In this document: positions 17,791-26,953 of the stretch, piece after piece
How positions within the stretch are numbered: position 1 is the stretch's first letter
How the letters are laid out: each line of letters opens with the position of its first letter
NCBI RefSeq assembly: GCF_900156515.1
Contig: NZ_FTNU01000001.1
Coordinates: 1-64,000 of the forward strand
DNA length: 64,000 nt
Direction: 5' to 3'
Source of the DNA: Moraxella cuniculi DSM 21768
GTDB lineage: Bacteria > Pseudomonadota > Gammaproteobacteria > Pseudomonadales > Moraxellaceae
Program-made: the position numbers and the translations under genes
The notes under the pieces: generated by a model
Told to the model about the DNA's origin: nothing
Databases searched by the model: none
The model's input: the letters and a program-made list of their open reading frames with translations, nothing else

Positions 17791-19518
17791 ATGAGCAAAT
17801 TTACTCGCACTGACACAAGCCGCGTTATCAAAGCACCAACAGGCACAACCTTGACTTGCAAAAGCTGGCTGACCGAAGCACCGTTTCGCATGATTCAAAA
17901 CAACCTGCACCCAGATGTTGCCGAAAATCCACAAAGCCTTGTGGTTTATGGTGGCATTGGGCGAGCGGCTCGCAACTGGGAGTGTTATGATAAGATTCTT
18001 GAGACGCTAAAGACGCTTGAGGATAATCAGACATTGTTGGTGCAGTCGGGCAAGCCTGTGGGCGTGTTTAATACGCACGAAAATGCACCACGAGTGCTGA
18101 TTGCCAACTCAAACCTTGTGCCAAAATGGGCAACTTGGGAGCATTTTAATGAGCTTGACCGCAAAGATTTGTTCATGTACGGACAAATGACCGCGGGCAG
18201 CTGGATTTATATTGGCACGCAAGGGATTGTCCAAGGTACTTATGAAACCTTTGCCGAGGCAGGTCGTCAGCACTTTGGCAATGGTGTGGATAAATCCACC
18301 AACAACTGGAAAGGTCGCTGGATTTTGACAGCAGGCTTGGGTGGTATGGGTGGTGCTCAGCCACTGGCGGCGACCTTTGCAGGGGCGGTAAGTCTAAATA
18401 TTGAGTGTCAGCAATCAAGCATTGATTTCCGCCTGCGTACTGGCTATGTGGATAAGCAAGCGGATAATTTGGATCATGCCTATGAGCTGATTAAAAAACA
18501 TACTGCCAAAGGTGAAGCGGTGTCAATTGCCTTGCTTGGCAATGCTGCCGAGATTTTGCCAGAGATTGTCAAGCGAGCCAAAACCGCCACGGCTGACACG
18601 GCGTATCTGAAGCCTGATTTTGTTACTGACCAAACTTCGGCTCATGATTTGATCAACGGCTATCTGCCAATCGGTTGGACGGTAGATGAGTGGAAAGCGG
18701 CACAGGCTGACCCTGCTTTGCACGAACGCCTCACCAAAGACGCTGCCAAATCTTGTGCCGTGCATGTGCAGGCAATGCTTGATTTGCAGGCGATGGGCGT
18801 ACCAGCAACCGATTATGGTAACAATATCCGCCAAGTTGCCTTTGATGAAGGGGTGAAAAATGCCTTTGATTTTCCGGGATTTGTGCCTGCGTATATCCGC
18901 CCCTTGTTTTGTCAAGGCAAAGGGCCGTTTCGCTGGGTGGCGTTGTCTGGCGACCCTGAGGACATTTATAAGACCGACCAAAAAATCAAAGAACTGTTCC
19001 CTGATAATGCCCATGTACACAACTGGCTAGATATGGCAAAAGACCGCATTCATTTTCAGGGCTTGCCTGCTCGCATTTGCTGGCTTGGGCTTGGTGAGCG
19101 TGATAAGGCGGGCTTGGCGTTTAATGAAATGGTCAAAAATGGCGAGCTAAAAGGCCCCATTGTCATCGGTCGAGATCATCTGGATACAGGCTCTGTTGCC
19201 AGCCCCAACCGCGAAACCGAAAGCATGAAAGATGGCTCGGACGCTGTGTCAGACTGGGCATTGTTAAATGGTATGCTCAATGTCGCAGGCGGGGCAACTT
19301 GGGTGAGCCTGCATCACGGCGGCGGTGTCGGCATGGGCTACAGTCAGCATTCGGGCATGGTTATCGTAGCGGACGGTACTGACGCTGCCGCCAAACGCCT
19401 TGCCAATGTGCTGGTAAATGACTGTGGCAGCGGTGTGATGCGTCATGCTGATGCAGGTTATGAGCTTGCCATCGAGACGGCAAAAAACTTTGGGCTAAAT
19501 TTGCCGATGATTAAATGA
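17791..19518 (+). CDS. hutU: Urocanate hydratase
   Basis: HutU is the second enzyme of histidine breakdown. It adds water to urocanate to give imidazolone propionate, using tightly bound NAD+. The 575-residue protein carries the family signatures along its length: the [17 protein letters not shown] dinucleotide-binding stretch, the conserved Cys in [10 protein letters not shown], and the [17 protein letters not shown] and [18 protein letters not shown] blocks near the C-terminus. AAGGAT lies upstream of the ATG. It leads the surviving hut genes but is parted from hutH by a membrane protein and a reverse-strand lipoprotein gene, an order unlike the usual compact hut operon. Confidence 0.97.
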   Translation: MSKFTRTDTSRVIKAPTGTTLTCKSWLTEAPFRMIQNNLHPDVAENPQSLVVYGGIGRAARNWECYDKILETLKTLEDNQTLLVQSGKPVGVFNTHENAPRVLIANSNLVPKWATWEHFNELDRKDLFMYGQMTAGSWIYIGTQGIVQGTYETFAEAGRQHFGNGVDKSTNNWKGRWILTAGLGGMGGAQPLAATFAGAVSLNIECQQSSIDFRLRTGYVDKQADNLDHAYELIKKHTAKGEAVSIALLGNAAEILPEIVKRAKTATADTAYLKPDFVTDQTSAHDLINGYLPIGWTVDEWKAAQADPALHERLTKDAAKSCAVHVQAMLDLQAMGVPATDYGNNIRQVAFDEGVKNAFDFPGFVPAYIRPLFCQGKGPFRWVALSGDPEDIYKTDQKIKELFPDNAHVHNWLDMAKDRIHFQGLPARICWLGLGERDKAGLAFNEMVKNGELKGPIVIGRDHLDTGSVASPNRETESMKDGSDAVSDWALLNGMLNVAGGATWVSLHHGGGVGMGYSQHSGMVIVADGTDAAAKRLANVLVNDCGSGVMRHADAGYELAIETAKNFGLNLPMIK

Positions 19519-19564
19519 TGTATCTGTTTGGCATTGCTTAACCAAAGCAGTTGCCAAAGTATAA

Positions 19565-19714
19565 GCGTGATAGATGTGCCTTGCTGTTTGACTGATGATG
19601 ATTTTGCTGTTTGTGGCAACTCGGTTTAAACAGCAAGGCGGATAAGCAGTACAATATCCAAGCTGTCTGCTTGATTGTATCATCTATCACGCCGCCTTTT
19701 GCTTGGCGTGTTTT
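19565..19714 (+). ncRNA. Candidate structured mRNA leader before the gate-domain membrane protein gene
   Basis: The 208-base gap after hutU contains nested, perfect inverted repeats. An outer stem pairs GCGTGATAGATG (19565-19576) with CATCTATCACGC (19681-19692). Inside it, GCCTTGCTGTTT (19578-19589) pairs with AAACAGCAAGGC (19628-19639), and AAGCAG (19644-19649) pairs with CTGCTT (19667-19672), making a three-way-junction layout. A second TTGCTGTTT (19604-19612) competes for the same partner. The 3' strand of the outer stem overlaps another hairpin, CACGCC/GGCGTG (19688-19693 with 19705-19710), which is followed by TTTT and the ribosome binding site. The two folds exclude each other, as in riboswitches or attenuators. 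It matches no riboswitch class I know. A small repeat element is the main alternative. Confidence 0.45.
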
Positions 19715-19726
19715 AAGGATAAAACG

Positions 19727-21040
19727 ATGACACAACACAACAAATCTACCCAGCTTGCCCTTTGGCAGATGATTGTCTTTAGCCTTGTGGGAATCGTGAT
19801 GTTTTTTGTGCCATTTACTATTGGTAACAAACGCACGATTGCTTTTGACCATGCGGCAAGCTATCTGGTGAATGAACAAAAACCACTGGCGATTGTGCTG
19901 CTGTTTGCTTTGATGATTTATGGTGTGGCAAAGCCATTTGTTACAGGTAGTTATAAGCATAACTTAACAAATAAGATTTTGACCGCCCTTAAGGTGGCAG
20001 GCTTGATATTGGCGGTGCTTTATATCACAGGTCTGGCACCAGAGCTCATCATGCAAAAAGACATGATGCCGTTTTTGTTTGATAAATTGGCTTTGCCTGT
20101 TGGTATGATTGTTCCAATTGGGGCGATGATGTTGGCATTTTTGCTTGGCTTTGGCTTGCTTGAGCTGATGGGTGTGCTGATGCAACCTGTGATGCGACCG
20201 ATTTGGAAAACTCCCGGTGCTTCAGCGATTGATGCGGTAGCTTCATTTGTCGGCAGCTATTCGGTGGCATTGTTAATTACCAATCGCGTGTATTTGCAAG
20301 GTCAATATTCCACCAAAGAGGCGGTGATTATCGCCACAGGATTTTCTACCGTTTCGACAGCTTTTATGGTGATTATCGCCAAAACGCTTAATCTGATGGA
20401 TTTTTGGAATTTGTATTTTTGGTCGTGCTTGGTGATTACTTTTTTGGTAACGGCGATAACCGCACGCTTGCCGCCCATTGCTACGATGGATAACAGTAAG
20501 CCAATTGCCGATGTTACTGCACAGGGTCAAAGCCGCCTAAAACTTGCTTTTGACACTGGTATTAATACTGCCAAAGCCAGTGATGGTTTGCTAAAGGTTC
20601 TGTGGACAAATCTCAAAGATGGTATTGAAATGGCAGCGGCAATTGTACCGTCCATCATTGCCATCGGTCTGCTTGGGCTGCTTTTTGCCAAGTATACGCC
20701 TGTGTTTGATGTATTGGGCATGGCATTGTATCCTTTTACTTATTTGGGTGGGCTACCTCAGCCGATGGTGGTTGCCAAGGGCTTGTCGGCAGGGCTTGCC
20801 GAGGTGTTTTTGCCTGCATTGTTGCTTGCCGATAGCGATATTTTAACCAGATTTGTAACGGCAATCGTGCCAGTGAGTTCAATCATCTTTTTCTCGGCGA
20901 TGATACCTTGTGTGCTTGCGACCAATATCCCCTTGTCCGTGCCAAAAATGATTTTGATTTGGTTTATCCGTACGGCATTAAGCATTGTGCTTGCGTGTGC
21001 TTTTGCCCAGTTGGCTTTGGCATTGGGCTGGTTGGCTTAG
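19727..21040 (+). CDS. YjiH-like integral membrane protein with gate/nucleoside-recognition domains; probable transporter
   Basis: The 437-residue protein has about ten hydrophobic segments with two related gate-type blocks (FSLVGIVMFFVPFTIG...; MAAAIVPSIIAIGLLGLLFA... with conserved Gly/Pro positions), as in YjiH-family proteins. Members of this family are often found beside histidine-degradation genes and are thought to carry histidine or a related compound, but this is not established. The ATG at 19727 is chosen because AAGGAT stands just before it; an earlier TTG is unlikely. No hutT-type permease is visible in the window, so this may be the histidine uptake gene. Its leader holds the nested inverted repeats described separately. 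It ends at a terminator shared with the reverse-strand lipoprotein gene. Confidence 0.75.
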   Translation: MTQHNKSTQLALWQMIVFSLVGIVMFFVPFTIGNKRTIAFDHAASYLVNEQKPLAIVLLFALMIYGVAKPFVTGSYKHNLTNKILTALKVAGLILAVLYITGLAPELIMQKDMMPFLFDKLALPVGMIVPIGAMMLAFLLGFGLLELMGVLMQPVMRPIWKTPGASAIDAVASFVGSYSVALLITNRVYLQGQYSTKEAVIIATGFSTVSTAFMVIIAKTLNLMDFWNLYFWSCLVITFLVTAITARLPPIATMDNSKPIADVTAQGQSRLKLAFDTGINTAKASDGLLKVLWTNLKDGIEMAAAIVPSIIAIGLLGLLFAKYTPVFDVLGMALYPFTYLGGLPQPMVVAKGLSAGLAEVFLPALLLADSDILTRFVTAIVPVSSIIFFSAMIPCVLATNIPLSVPKMILIWFIRTALSIVLACAFAQLALALGWLA

Positions 21041-21113
21041 GCTGAATGAAGACGGTCGCGATATTTTGGCTTATCGCACTGGATTTGTGCGGTACAAAAA
21101 TAACAAGCAAAAA

Positions 21114-21145
21114 AAGCAAGACCCAAATTTAGGTCTTGCTTATCA
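21114..21145. terminator. Bidirectional terminator
   Basis: AAGCAAGACC (21114-21123) pairs perfectly with GGTCTTGCTT (21132-21141) around an 8-base loop, with an A run upstream. It lies between two convergent genes. Confidence 0.85.
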
Positions 21146-21182
21146 AATCACCAAACTACCTATTGCTAGGGCGTTTGGGTGA

Positions 21183-21872
21183 TTAGTTGGCTTTTAGCCA
21201 ATCTTTTAGGCTGGTGATGACCGCTTCATTGTTGCTGATTAATGATTGAGCCAGTTGTTTTAGGCTGTCATCTTTGCCGTATTTGAGTTGTTGTTCTGCC
21301 AAATCAACCACTGCTTCATGGTTGGCAAGTAGGTTTTTGGCAAATATCTTATCGGCACTGATGGCTGCTTCGGCATTGTCCGCTGTACCCATCAGATCTT
21401 CGTGCAGCTCGATAAGTTCTTTGTTGAATTCTTCTTTTTCGGCAAATGCTTCGCTGGCATCTTGATTGTTTGCCAAATAATCGCCCAAAGTTTTGCTGAT
21501 TGTAGCATTATCGGCGATTTTTTGGGCAATGCCAGTCAATAGTGGATCGGTGCCATTTTTTAGTTGTAGATTTGCCATGGCAATCGCACTGTCAATCTGT
21601 GGTTGCACGCTCTGGGCAAACATACGATCGGCACTGTTGCTGGCTTCGGCGGTTAGGCTTTTGTCCAAAGATTCAGCAACGATTTTCATGTATTCTGTCA
21701 GCACTGGATCTTGAGCGGTATCAGCTGCTGGTTGTGTTGTTGGAGCGGCGGCAGTTTCGGTTGTGGTGGCTGCGGCGGTATCGGTTGTTTTGGCTTGTTC
21801 TGGTGCTTTTTGTTGATTGCAAGCGGTTAGCATCAATGGCAAAATGGCAGCTGCTAGAAGAATTTTTTTCAT
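21183..21872 (-). CDS. Putative lipoprotein with two degenerate DUF305-like repeats
   Basis: The 229-residue protein has a lipoprotein signal (MLTAC, Cys18), an Ala/Thr/Gln-rich linker to about residue 55, then two related helical repeats. Each reads D..FA......A...A..QLK.G.D..L...AQ.I, the pattern of DUF305 four-helix proteins. In standard DUF305 domains a His-His pair follows the first motif; here it reads QI in repeat 1 and NH in repeat 2, so the usual metal-binding pair is missing. It is probably anchored to a membrane and may be structural or bind something else. It interrupts the hut genes on the opposite strand. Confidence 0.7.
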   Translation of the reverse strand: MKKILLAAAILPLMLTACNQQKAPEQAKTTDTAAATTTETAAAPTTQPAADTAQDPVLTEYMKIVAESLDKSLTAEASNSADRMFAQSVQPQIDSAIAMANLQLKNGTDPLLTGIAQKIADNATISKTLGDYLANNQDASEAFAEKEEFNKELIELHEDLMGTADNAEAAISADKIFAKNLLANHEAVVDLAEQQLKYGKDDSLKQLAQSLISNNEAVITSLKDWLKAN

Positions 21873-22179
21873 AAAACCCCCAGTTGGTTATTAAGTGAAT
21901 GATAATCAGAACTGCAATCAGTCCTGATTCTATGGAGAATAGCAATCATAAGTTTTTCATTATACCCAAAAATAAGCCGAATGCAACTTGATGGCAACTG
22001 GCAGGGTATGAGTTTTGTAGTTAATATGTCTTGAAATTATACTATTTTGTTGCTATAGTCATTTTTTGATATGATGCTTGGGCTATTTGCAGTTAATTGA
22101 GCGACAGGCTTGCATCACCACGATTTTATTTGTTGTTTGATAATATGGAAACATTTGACCAGATTTTAGGAGCGTTATC
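21873..22179. other. Intergenic region between lipoprotein gene and hutH
   Basis: About 300 bases, AT-rich, without a convincing gene. It holds the divergent promoters. AATCAG...CTGATT near 21907-21932 is a loose inverted repeat. I find no copy of the GTCTATATAAATTT box here. AGGAG precedes the hutH ATG. Confidence 0.5.
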
Positions 22180-23736
22180 ATGAAGCCAACCTTGACAATC
22201 ATACCAAGTCAGCTAAGTTTTAAGCAGTTACGCCAAATTTATACCAAGCCAGCCATCATTCGCTTGTCCGAAGGCAGCTATGCGGCGATCGAACAATCAC
22301 ATCAAGCAGTGCAAGAGATTATCAAACGCGACAAGGCGGCGTACGGCATCAATACAGGCTTTGGGCTGCTGGCAAAAACGCGTATTGCCAATGATGAGCT
22401 TGAGCTTTTGCAACGCAATCTTATCCTAAGCCATTCGGTTGGCACAGGCGAGCTGTTGCCTGATGAAGTGGTGCGACTGATTGTGGTAATGAAAATCTCA
22501 AGCCTAGCTCAGGGCTATTCGGGCGTGCGTGCTTGCGTGATTGATGCACTGATTAATCTTATCAATCATGACATCATGCCGTGCATTCCTGCCAAAGGTT
22601 CGGTGGGGGCATCGGGTGATTTGGCACCGCTATCGCACATGACTTTGGCAATCTTGGGCGAAGGACAAGTGCGAGTGCATGGCGAGCTTGTGCCAGCCAA
22701 ACAGGCATTGGCACAGGCAGGGCTTGAGCCGATTACGCTGGCTGCCAAAGAAGGCTTGGCACTGATTAATGGCACACAGGCATCAACGGCACTTGCGATT
22801 CGCGGCTTGTTTTTGGCACAAGATTTGTTGGCAGCAGCAACCATTACAGGCAGTATGTCAATTGATGCTGCCAAAGGCTCGGACGCACCATTTGATGCAC
22901 GCATTCATAAGGTGCGTGGCCATCATGGACAAATCCAAATTGCCAAAGCACATCGCAGTTTGATTGATGGTAGTCAAATCCGTGAATCGCATAAGATTGA
23001 CGATGATCGTGTCCAAGATCCTTATTGCTTGCGTTGCCAGCCGCAGGTGATGGGGGCGTGTCTTGATATCATCAATCAGGCAGGGGCAACCTTATTAAAA
23101 GAAGCCAACGCGGTAACTGACAATCCGTTGATTTTTGATAATGACGGCGAAGCAGTGGCAATCAGTGGTGGTAATTTTCATGCTGAGCCTGTGGCGTTTG
23201 CTGCTGATATGCTGGCACTTGCCATCAGTGAGATTGGCTCAATGAGCGAACGCCGCATTGCCTTGTTGATTGACAAAACCTTATCAGGTCTGCCTGCGTT
23301 TTTGGTGGAAAATGCTGGCACCAATTCAGGCTTTATGATTGCTCATGTTACGGCGGCGGCTTTGGTCAGTGAGAATAAATCACACGCACACCCAGCCAGT
23401 GTTGATAGCATTCCTACCAGTGCCAACCAAGAAGACCATGTGTCGATGGCAACTTATGCTGGTCGCCGCCTGTATGAGATGGCACATAACACCGCAGCGG
23501 TTGTCGGCATTGAATTATTGGCAGCGGCACAGGGAGTGGATTTTCATGCCAAAGAAGGTCTTAGTACCTCGCCGCTACTTGCCAAAACGCACCAGCTGCT
23601 GCGTCAAAAAGTGGCGTTTTATGACAAAGATCGCTATTTTGCCCCTGACATTGAAAATGCCAAAAACTTGGTGTTGTCAGGCGAGCTGCTTGCCCATTGG
23701 GACAATTTGCGTGATGAGTGGTATCTGGCAGAATAA
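22180..23736 (+). CDS. hutH: Histidine ammonia-lyase
   Basis: HutH removes ammonia from L-histidine to give urocanate, the first step of the pathway. The 518-residue protein has the self-cyclising Ala144-Ser145-Gly146 that forms the MIO cofactor, within [15 protein letters not shown], together with the conserved YGINTGFG segment near residue 46 and the [17 protein letters not shown] block. Length and motif order are normal. AGGAG stands before the ATG. It is followed on the same strand by a LysE-type exporter, hutG and hutI. Confidence 0.97.
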   Translation: MKPTLTIIPSQLSFKQLRQIYTKPAIIRLSEGSYAAIEQSHQAVQEIIKRDKAAYGINTGFGLLAKTRIANDELELLQRNLILSHSVGTGELLPDEVVRLIVVMKISSLAQGYSGVRACVIDALINLINHDIMPCIPAKGSVGASGDLAPLSHMTLAILGEGQVRVHGELVPAKQALAQAGLEPITLAAKEGLALINGTQASTALAIRGLFLAQDLLAAATITGSMSIDAAKGSDAPFDARIHKVRGHHGQIQIAKAHRSLIDGSQIRESHKIDDDRVQDPYCLRCQPQVMGACLDIINQAGATLLKEANAVTDNPLIFDNDGEAVAISGGNFHAEPVAFAADMLALAISEIGSMSERRIALLIDKTLSGLPAFLVENAGTNSGFMIAHVTAAALVSENKSHAHPASVDSIPTSANQEDHVSMATYAGRRLYEMAHNTAAVVGIELLAAAQGVDFHAKEGLSTSPLLAKTHQLLRQKVAFYDKDRYFAPDIENAKNLVLSGELLAHWDNLRDEWYLAE

Positions 23737-23843
23737 GCACGCACGCCCAAGATCTTTTTTGGATTTTGGGTTGTGTTTTTAAGGATTTGTGATAGCATGG
23801 TGCCTTTGGGTCAATGTCAAAGGCACAGCATTAATGTTTGCAC

Positions 23844-23864
23844 TTGGTCTATATAAATTTAGCC
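23844..23864 (+). promoter_or_regulatory. Second copy of the TATA-cored hut box
   Basis: GTCTATATAAATTT at 23847-23860 repeats the box before hutU, with 18 of 21 bases shared. It lies about 100 bases upstream of the lysE-hutG-hutI run. The function as a HutC-type operator is inferred from position only. Confidence 0.4.
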
Positions 23865-23962
23865 TATTAATGACCACGCCCAAAGACCGCTTTATTTGCC
23901 AATGATGGCTTGTAGGGCGGATTTGTATAATCATAACGGCCGAGAGGCTTAGGGTGGTAGCG

Positions 23963-24589
23963 ATGTTTGTGAAAGGGGCGTTGGTTTCGGCAAGTCTAAT
24001 CATGGCAATTGGCGGTCAAAATGCCTTTGTGCTAAAAAACGGACTGAAGAAAAACAATGTTTTTGCAGTCAGTTTGATTTGTTTTTTGTGTGATTTTTTG
24101 CTGATGACCATCGGTGTGCTGGGCTTGGGGTCAATATTGGCAACCAACAAATGGCTAAGTGGCGGATTGGCAATTTTTGGTGCGGCATTTTTGGGTGTTT
24201 ATGGGTTTAATTCCTTTAAAAGCTCATTTGCTGGCAATGACGCATTGCTTATTGATGGTCAAAATCAAGTTTCTGACAAGCTAAAAACCACAGTGCTTGC
24301 CACTTTGGCGGTAACTTTATTAAATCCCCATGTGTATTTGGACACAGTGGTGATTGTTGGCGGTATCGCAGGGACGCTGGCATTTGAGCAGAAATTACAG
24401 TTTTTGGCAGGGGCGTTGCTTGCCTCATTTGTCTGGTTTTTTGGTTTGGGCTTTGGTGCCAGATTTTTGTTGCCTTTGTTCCAAAAACCAAAAGCATGGC
24501 GAATTTTGGAATTTGTTATCGGTTGCATTATGTGGTGGATTGCCTTTGGCTTGCTTGCTTTTGCCTATCGGTTATTCATCGGGCAGTGA
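23963..24589 (+). CDS. LysE/ArgO family amino-acid exporter
   Basis: A 208-residue protein with six hydrophobic segments and the LysE-family start GALVSASLIMAIGGQNAFVLKNGL, plus the conserved TLLNPHVYLDTVVIVGG block. The closest well-known members, LysE and ArgO, export lysine and arginine. ATG at 23963 is preferred over GTG at 23954 because an AGGGTGG element fits it. Its place between hutH and hutG, 24 bases before hutG, suggests co-expression with histidine degradation, perhaps as a safety valve for a basic or product amino acid; that is inference. Confidence 0.87.
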   Translation: MFVKGALVSASLIMAIGGQNAFVLKNGLKKNNVFAVSLICFLCDFLLMTIGVLGLGSILATNKWLSGGLAIFGAAFLGVYGFNSFKSSFAGNDALLIDGQNQVSDKLKTTVLATLAVTLLNPHVYLDTVVIVGGIAGTLAFEQKLQFLAGALLASFVWFFGLGFGARFLLPLFQKPKAWRILEFVIGCIMWWIAFGLLAFAYRLFIGQ

Positions 24590-24613
24590 TGGTCAGCAAT
24601 TTGCGAGGTTTAG

Positions 24614-25639
24614 ATGTCAGCACAAATAATCAAAACAGCTTATAATCAAGCCATTTATACAGCACGCCAAGAAAATTATGAGCATAACACTGCCAGTTAT
24701 TGGCAGCAGGCGATTGCTGAATATGAGCAGCAACCGATTACGCTTCTAGGCTTTGCCTGCGATCAGGGCGTGCAACGCAATCAAGGACGCATTGGTGCAA
24801 AGCACGCACCAGATGTGATTAAGGTCGCCTTTGGCAAACTGCCAATCTCCAGCAAGCTATGGCGTGCTTTTGGTGATGTGGTTTTGTCAGGTGGGCTGGT
24901 CGCTGACGCTGGCAATATTCAGTGTGCTGATGATGATAAGATTGCTGTGGATATTTTGGAGCAATGCCAGAGCCAGTATGCTGACGATATTTGCAAGATT
25001 ATTTGCAGTGGCAGCTTACCAATTGCCATCGGTGGCGGGCATGAGATTGCCTTTGGCTCGTTTATGGGGCTTTATCGTGCATTGGCATTGTCGGGCAGTC
25101 AGGATAAATCCATTGGCATTATTAATCTTGATGCACATTTTGATCTGCGTTGTGATAAATATGCAACCAGTGGCACGCCATTTTTGCAGATTGCTGATTT
25201 TTTGGCTCAGCACAATCAGGCGTTTCATTATTTGGCGATTGGCATCAGTGAGTTTGGCAATACTGCCGCTTTGTTTGATAAGGCAGAGCGTTTGGGCGTG
25301 CATATCATTGATGAAAATGCCTGTCATGAGCTATCTTTTGACGAGATTAAGGCACGGATTGACGCATTCATCGATGGTGTGGATGTGCTGTATTTGACGC
25401 TGGATTTGGACTGTTTACAGGCTGGCTTTATGCCTGCGGTCAGTGCGGTCAATGCCAAGGGGCTTGATGTGCATTTTGTTGAAAAATGCTTAATTCATGT
25501 TATCAAAAGTGGCAAAGTAAAAATAATAGACATTGCTGAATTTAATCCCAATTATGACATTGACGGACGGGGTGCAAAGGTAGCAGCACGATTATTGGCT
25601 CAGATGGCACAGGCGTTTTTGTTAGAAAAAATCAAATAA
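24614..25639 (+). CDS. hutG: Formimidoylglutamase
   Basis: HutG splits N-formimidoyl-L-glutamate into glutamate and formamide, the last step of the four-enzyme route. The 341-residue protein belongs to the ureohydrolase/arginase fold, with the manganese motifs GGGHEIAFG, NLDAHFDLR and LTLDLDCLQAGFMPAVSA in order. Pairing with hutI supports hutG rather than agmatinase or arginase. It starts 24 bases after the exporter and ends 60 bases before hutI, so the three genes are probably co-transcribed. Confidence 0.93.
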   Translation: MSAQIIKTAYNQAIYTARQENYEHNTASYWQQAIAEYEQQPITLLGFACDQGVQRNQGRIGAKHAPDVIKVAFGKLPISSKLWRAFGDVVLSGGLVADAGNIQCADDDKIAVDILEQCQSQYADDICKIICSGSLPIAIGGGHEIAFGSFMGLYRALALSGSQDKSIGIINLDAHFDLRCDKYATSGTPFLQIADFLAQHNQAFHYLAIGISEFGNTAALFDKAERLGVHIIDENACHELSFDEIKARIDAFIDGVDVLYLTLDLDCLQAGFMPAVSAVNAKGLDVHFVEKCLIHVIKSGKVKIIDIAEFNPNYDIDGRGAKVAARLLAQMAQAFLLEKIK

Positions 25640-25699
25640 AACTTAATCAAAAATAAACCATTATCCATGACAATAGACAAGACAGCATAGGGAGCATTT

Positions 25700-26923
25700 A
25701 TGAGATTTGACACCTTGATTATCAATGCCAACCTTGCCACGATGAATGAAGAGTTTGGCTTTGGTCGTGGTACGGCTTATGGAGCGGTAGCGAATGCAGC
25801 TTTGGGCATTGTTGATGGCAAGATTGCATGGATTGGCAGTATGGCAGAGCTATCCACACACCATGCAGACGAGAGGATAGATGCCTGTGGTGGCTGGCTG
25901 ACCCCTGCATTGCTTGATTGTCATACGCATTTGGTCTATGCGGGCAATCGCAGTGATGAGTTTGAGATGCGACTAACTGGCGTGGATTATACAACCATTG
26001 CCAAAAATGGCGGCGGTATTTTATCAACGGTGCGTGCGACACGGCAGGCGAGTTTTGAACAGCTGTATGAGCAAAGTCTGCCCAGATTTTTGGCACTGGT
26101 TAATCAGGGCGTGGCGACCATCGAGATCAAATCAGGCTATGGCTTGGACTTAGACAGCGAACGAAAAATGCTCCAAGTCGCCAAAAAACTTGGCGAGGAT
26201 TATGGCATCAGCGTACAAAAAACCTACCTTGCTGCCCATGCTCTGCCGCCAGAATACCAAGGCGATGCTGATGCTTATATTGAAAAAGTCTGCCAATGGC
26301 TGCCGATTTTGCACGCAGAAGGGCTGGTGGATGCGGTTGATGCTTTTTGTGAAAAAATTGCCTTTACCATTGAGCAAGTGGCACGAGTATTTAAGGTGGC
26401 ACAGTCCTTGAATCTGCCTGTCAAGCTGCACGCCGAACAATTGTCCGACATGGGTGGCAGTGGCTTGGTGGCAAGTTTTCGGGGGTTGTCTGCTGACCAT
26501 ATTGAGTATTTATCCAGTGGCGATATTGTCAAAATGGCGGCGGCTGATACGGTTGCAGTGTTGTTGCCGACCGCCTTTTATTGCCTGCGTGAAACCAAAG
26601 TGCCACCGATTGATGAGCTGCGTAGCCATGCGGTAAAAATGGCGGTATCAACTGACTGCAATCCCGGCACATCGCCATCGGTATCGCTTATGCTTGCTAT
26701 GAATATGGCTTGCACACTGTTTCGCCTAACCCCAGAGGAGGCGTTGGCTGGCACAACCATTCATGCTGCCTGTGCGTTGGGGCTACCAAATAAAGGTAAA
26801 TTGGCGGTTGGCTGTGATGCTGATTTGGCAATCTGGCAGATAGACAGACCTGCGGATTTGAGCTATTTGATTGGACAAAATGTACTCAAACAGCTCATTA
26901 TTGCAGGCAAATCACGCCACTGA
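25700..26923 (+). CDS. hutI: Imidazolonepropionase
   Basis: HutI hydrolyses imidazolone-5-propionate to formimidoylglutamate, the third step. The 407-residue amidohydrolase has the metal motif DCHTHLVYAGNR near residue 75, LHAEQLSDMGGSGL, SADHIEYLS and STDCNPGTSPSVSLMLAMNMAC near the C-terminal third, all standard. AGGGAG lies before the ATG. It is the last of the forward hut genes; the next gene is on the other strand. Confidence 0.96.
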   Translation: MRFDTLIINANLATMNEEFGFGRGTAYGAVANAALGIVDGKIAWIGSMAELSTHHADERIDACGGWLTPALLDCHTHLVYAGNRSDEFEMRLTGVDYTTIAKNGGGILSTVRATRQASFEQLYEQSLPRFLALVNQGVATIEIKSGYGLDLDSERKMLQVAKKLGEDYGISVQKTYLAAHALPPEYQGDADAYIEKVCQWLPILHAEGLVDAVDAFCEKIAFTIEQVARVFKVAQSLNLPVKLHAEQLSDMGGSGLVASFRGLSADHIEYLSSGDIVKMAAADTVAVLLPTAFYCLRETKVPPIDELRSHAVKMAVSTDCNPGTSPSVSLMLAMNMACTLFRLTPEEALAGTTIHAACALGLPNKGKLAVGCDADLAIWQIDRPADLSYLIGQNVLKQLIIAGKSRH

Positions 26924-26953
26924 TGGTTAATGCTTAAGATAATAAAGAGCAGC

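Noticed and set aside
18523..19020. Reverse-strand frame of 165 codons inside hutU
   Set aside because: It lies wholly opposite a strongly conserved gene, has no ribosome binding site and reads like antisense translation.
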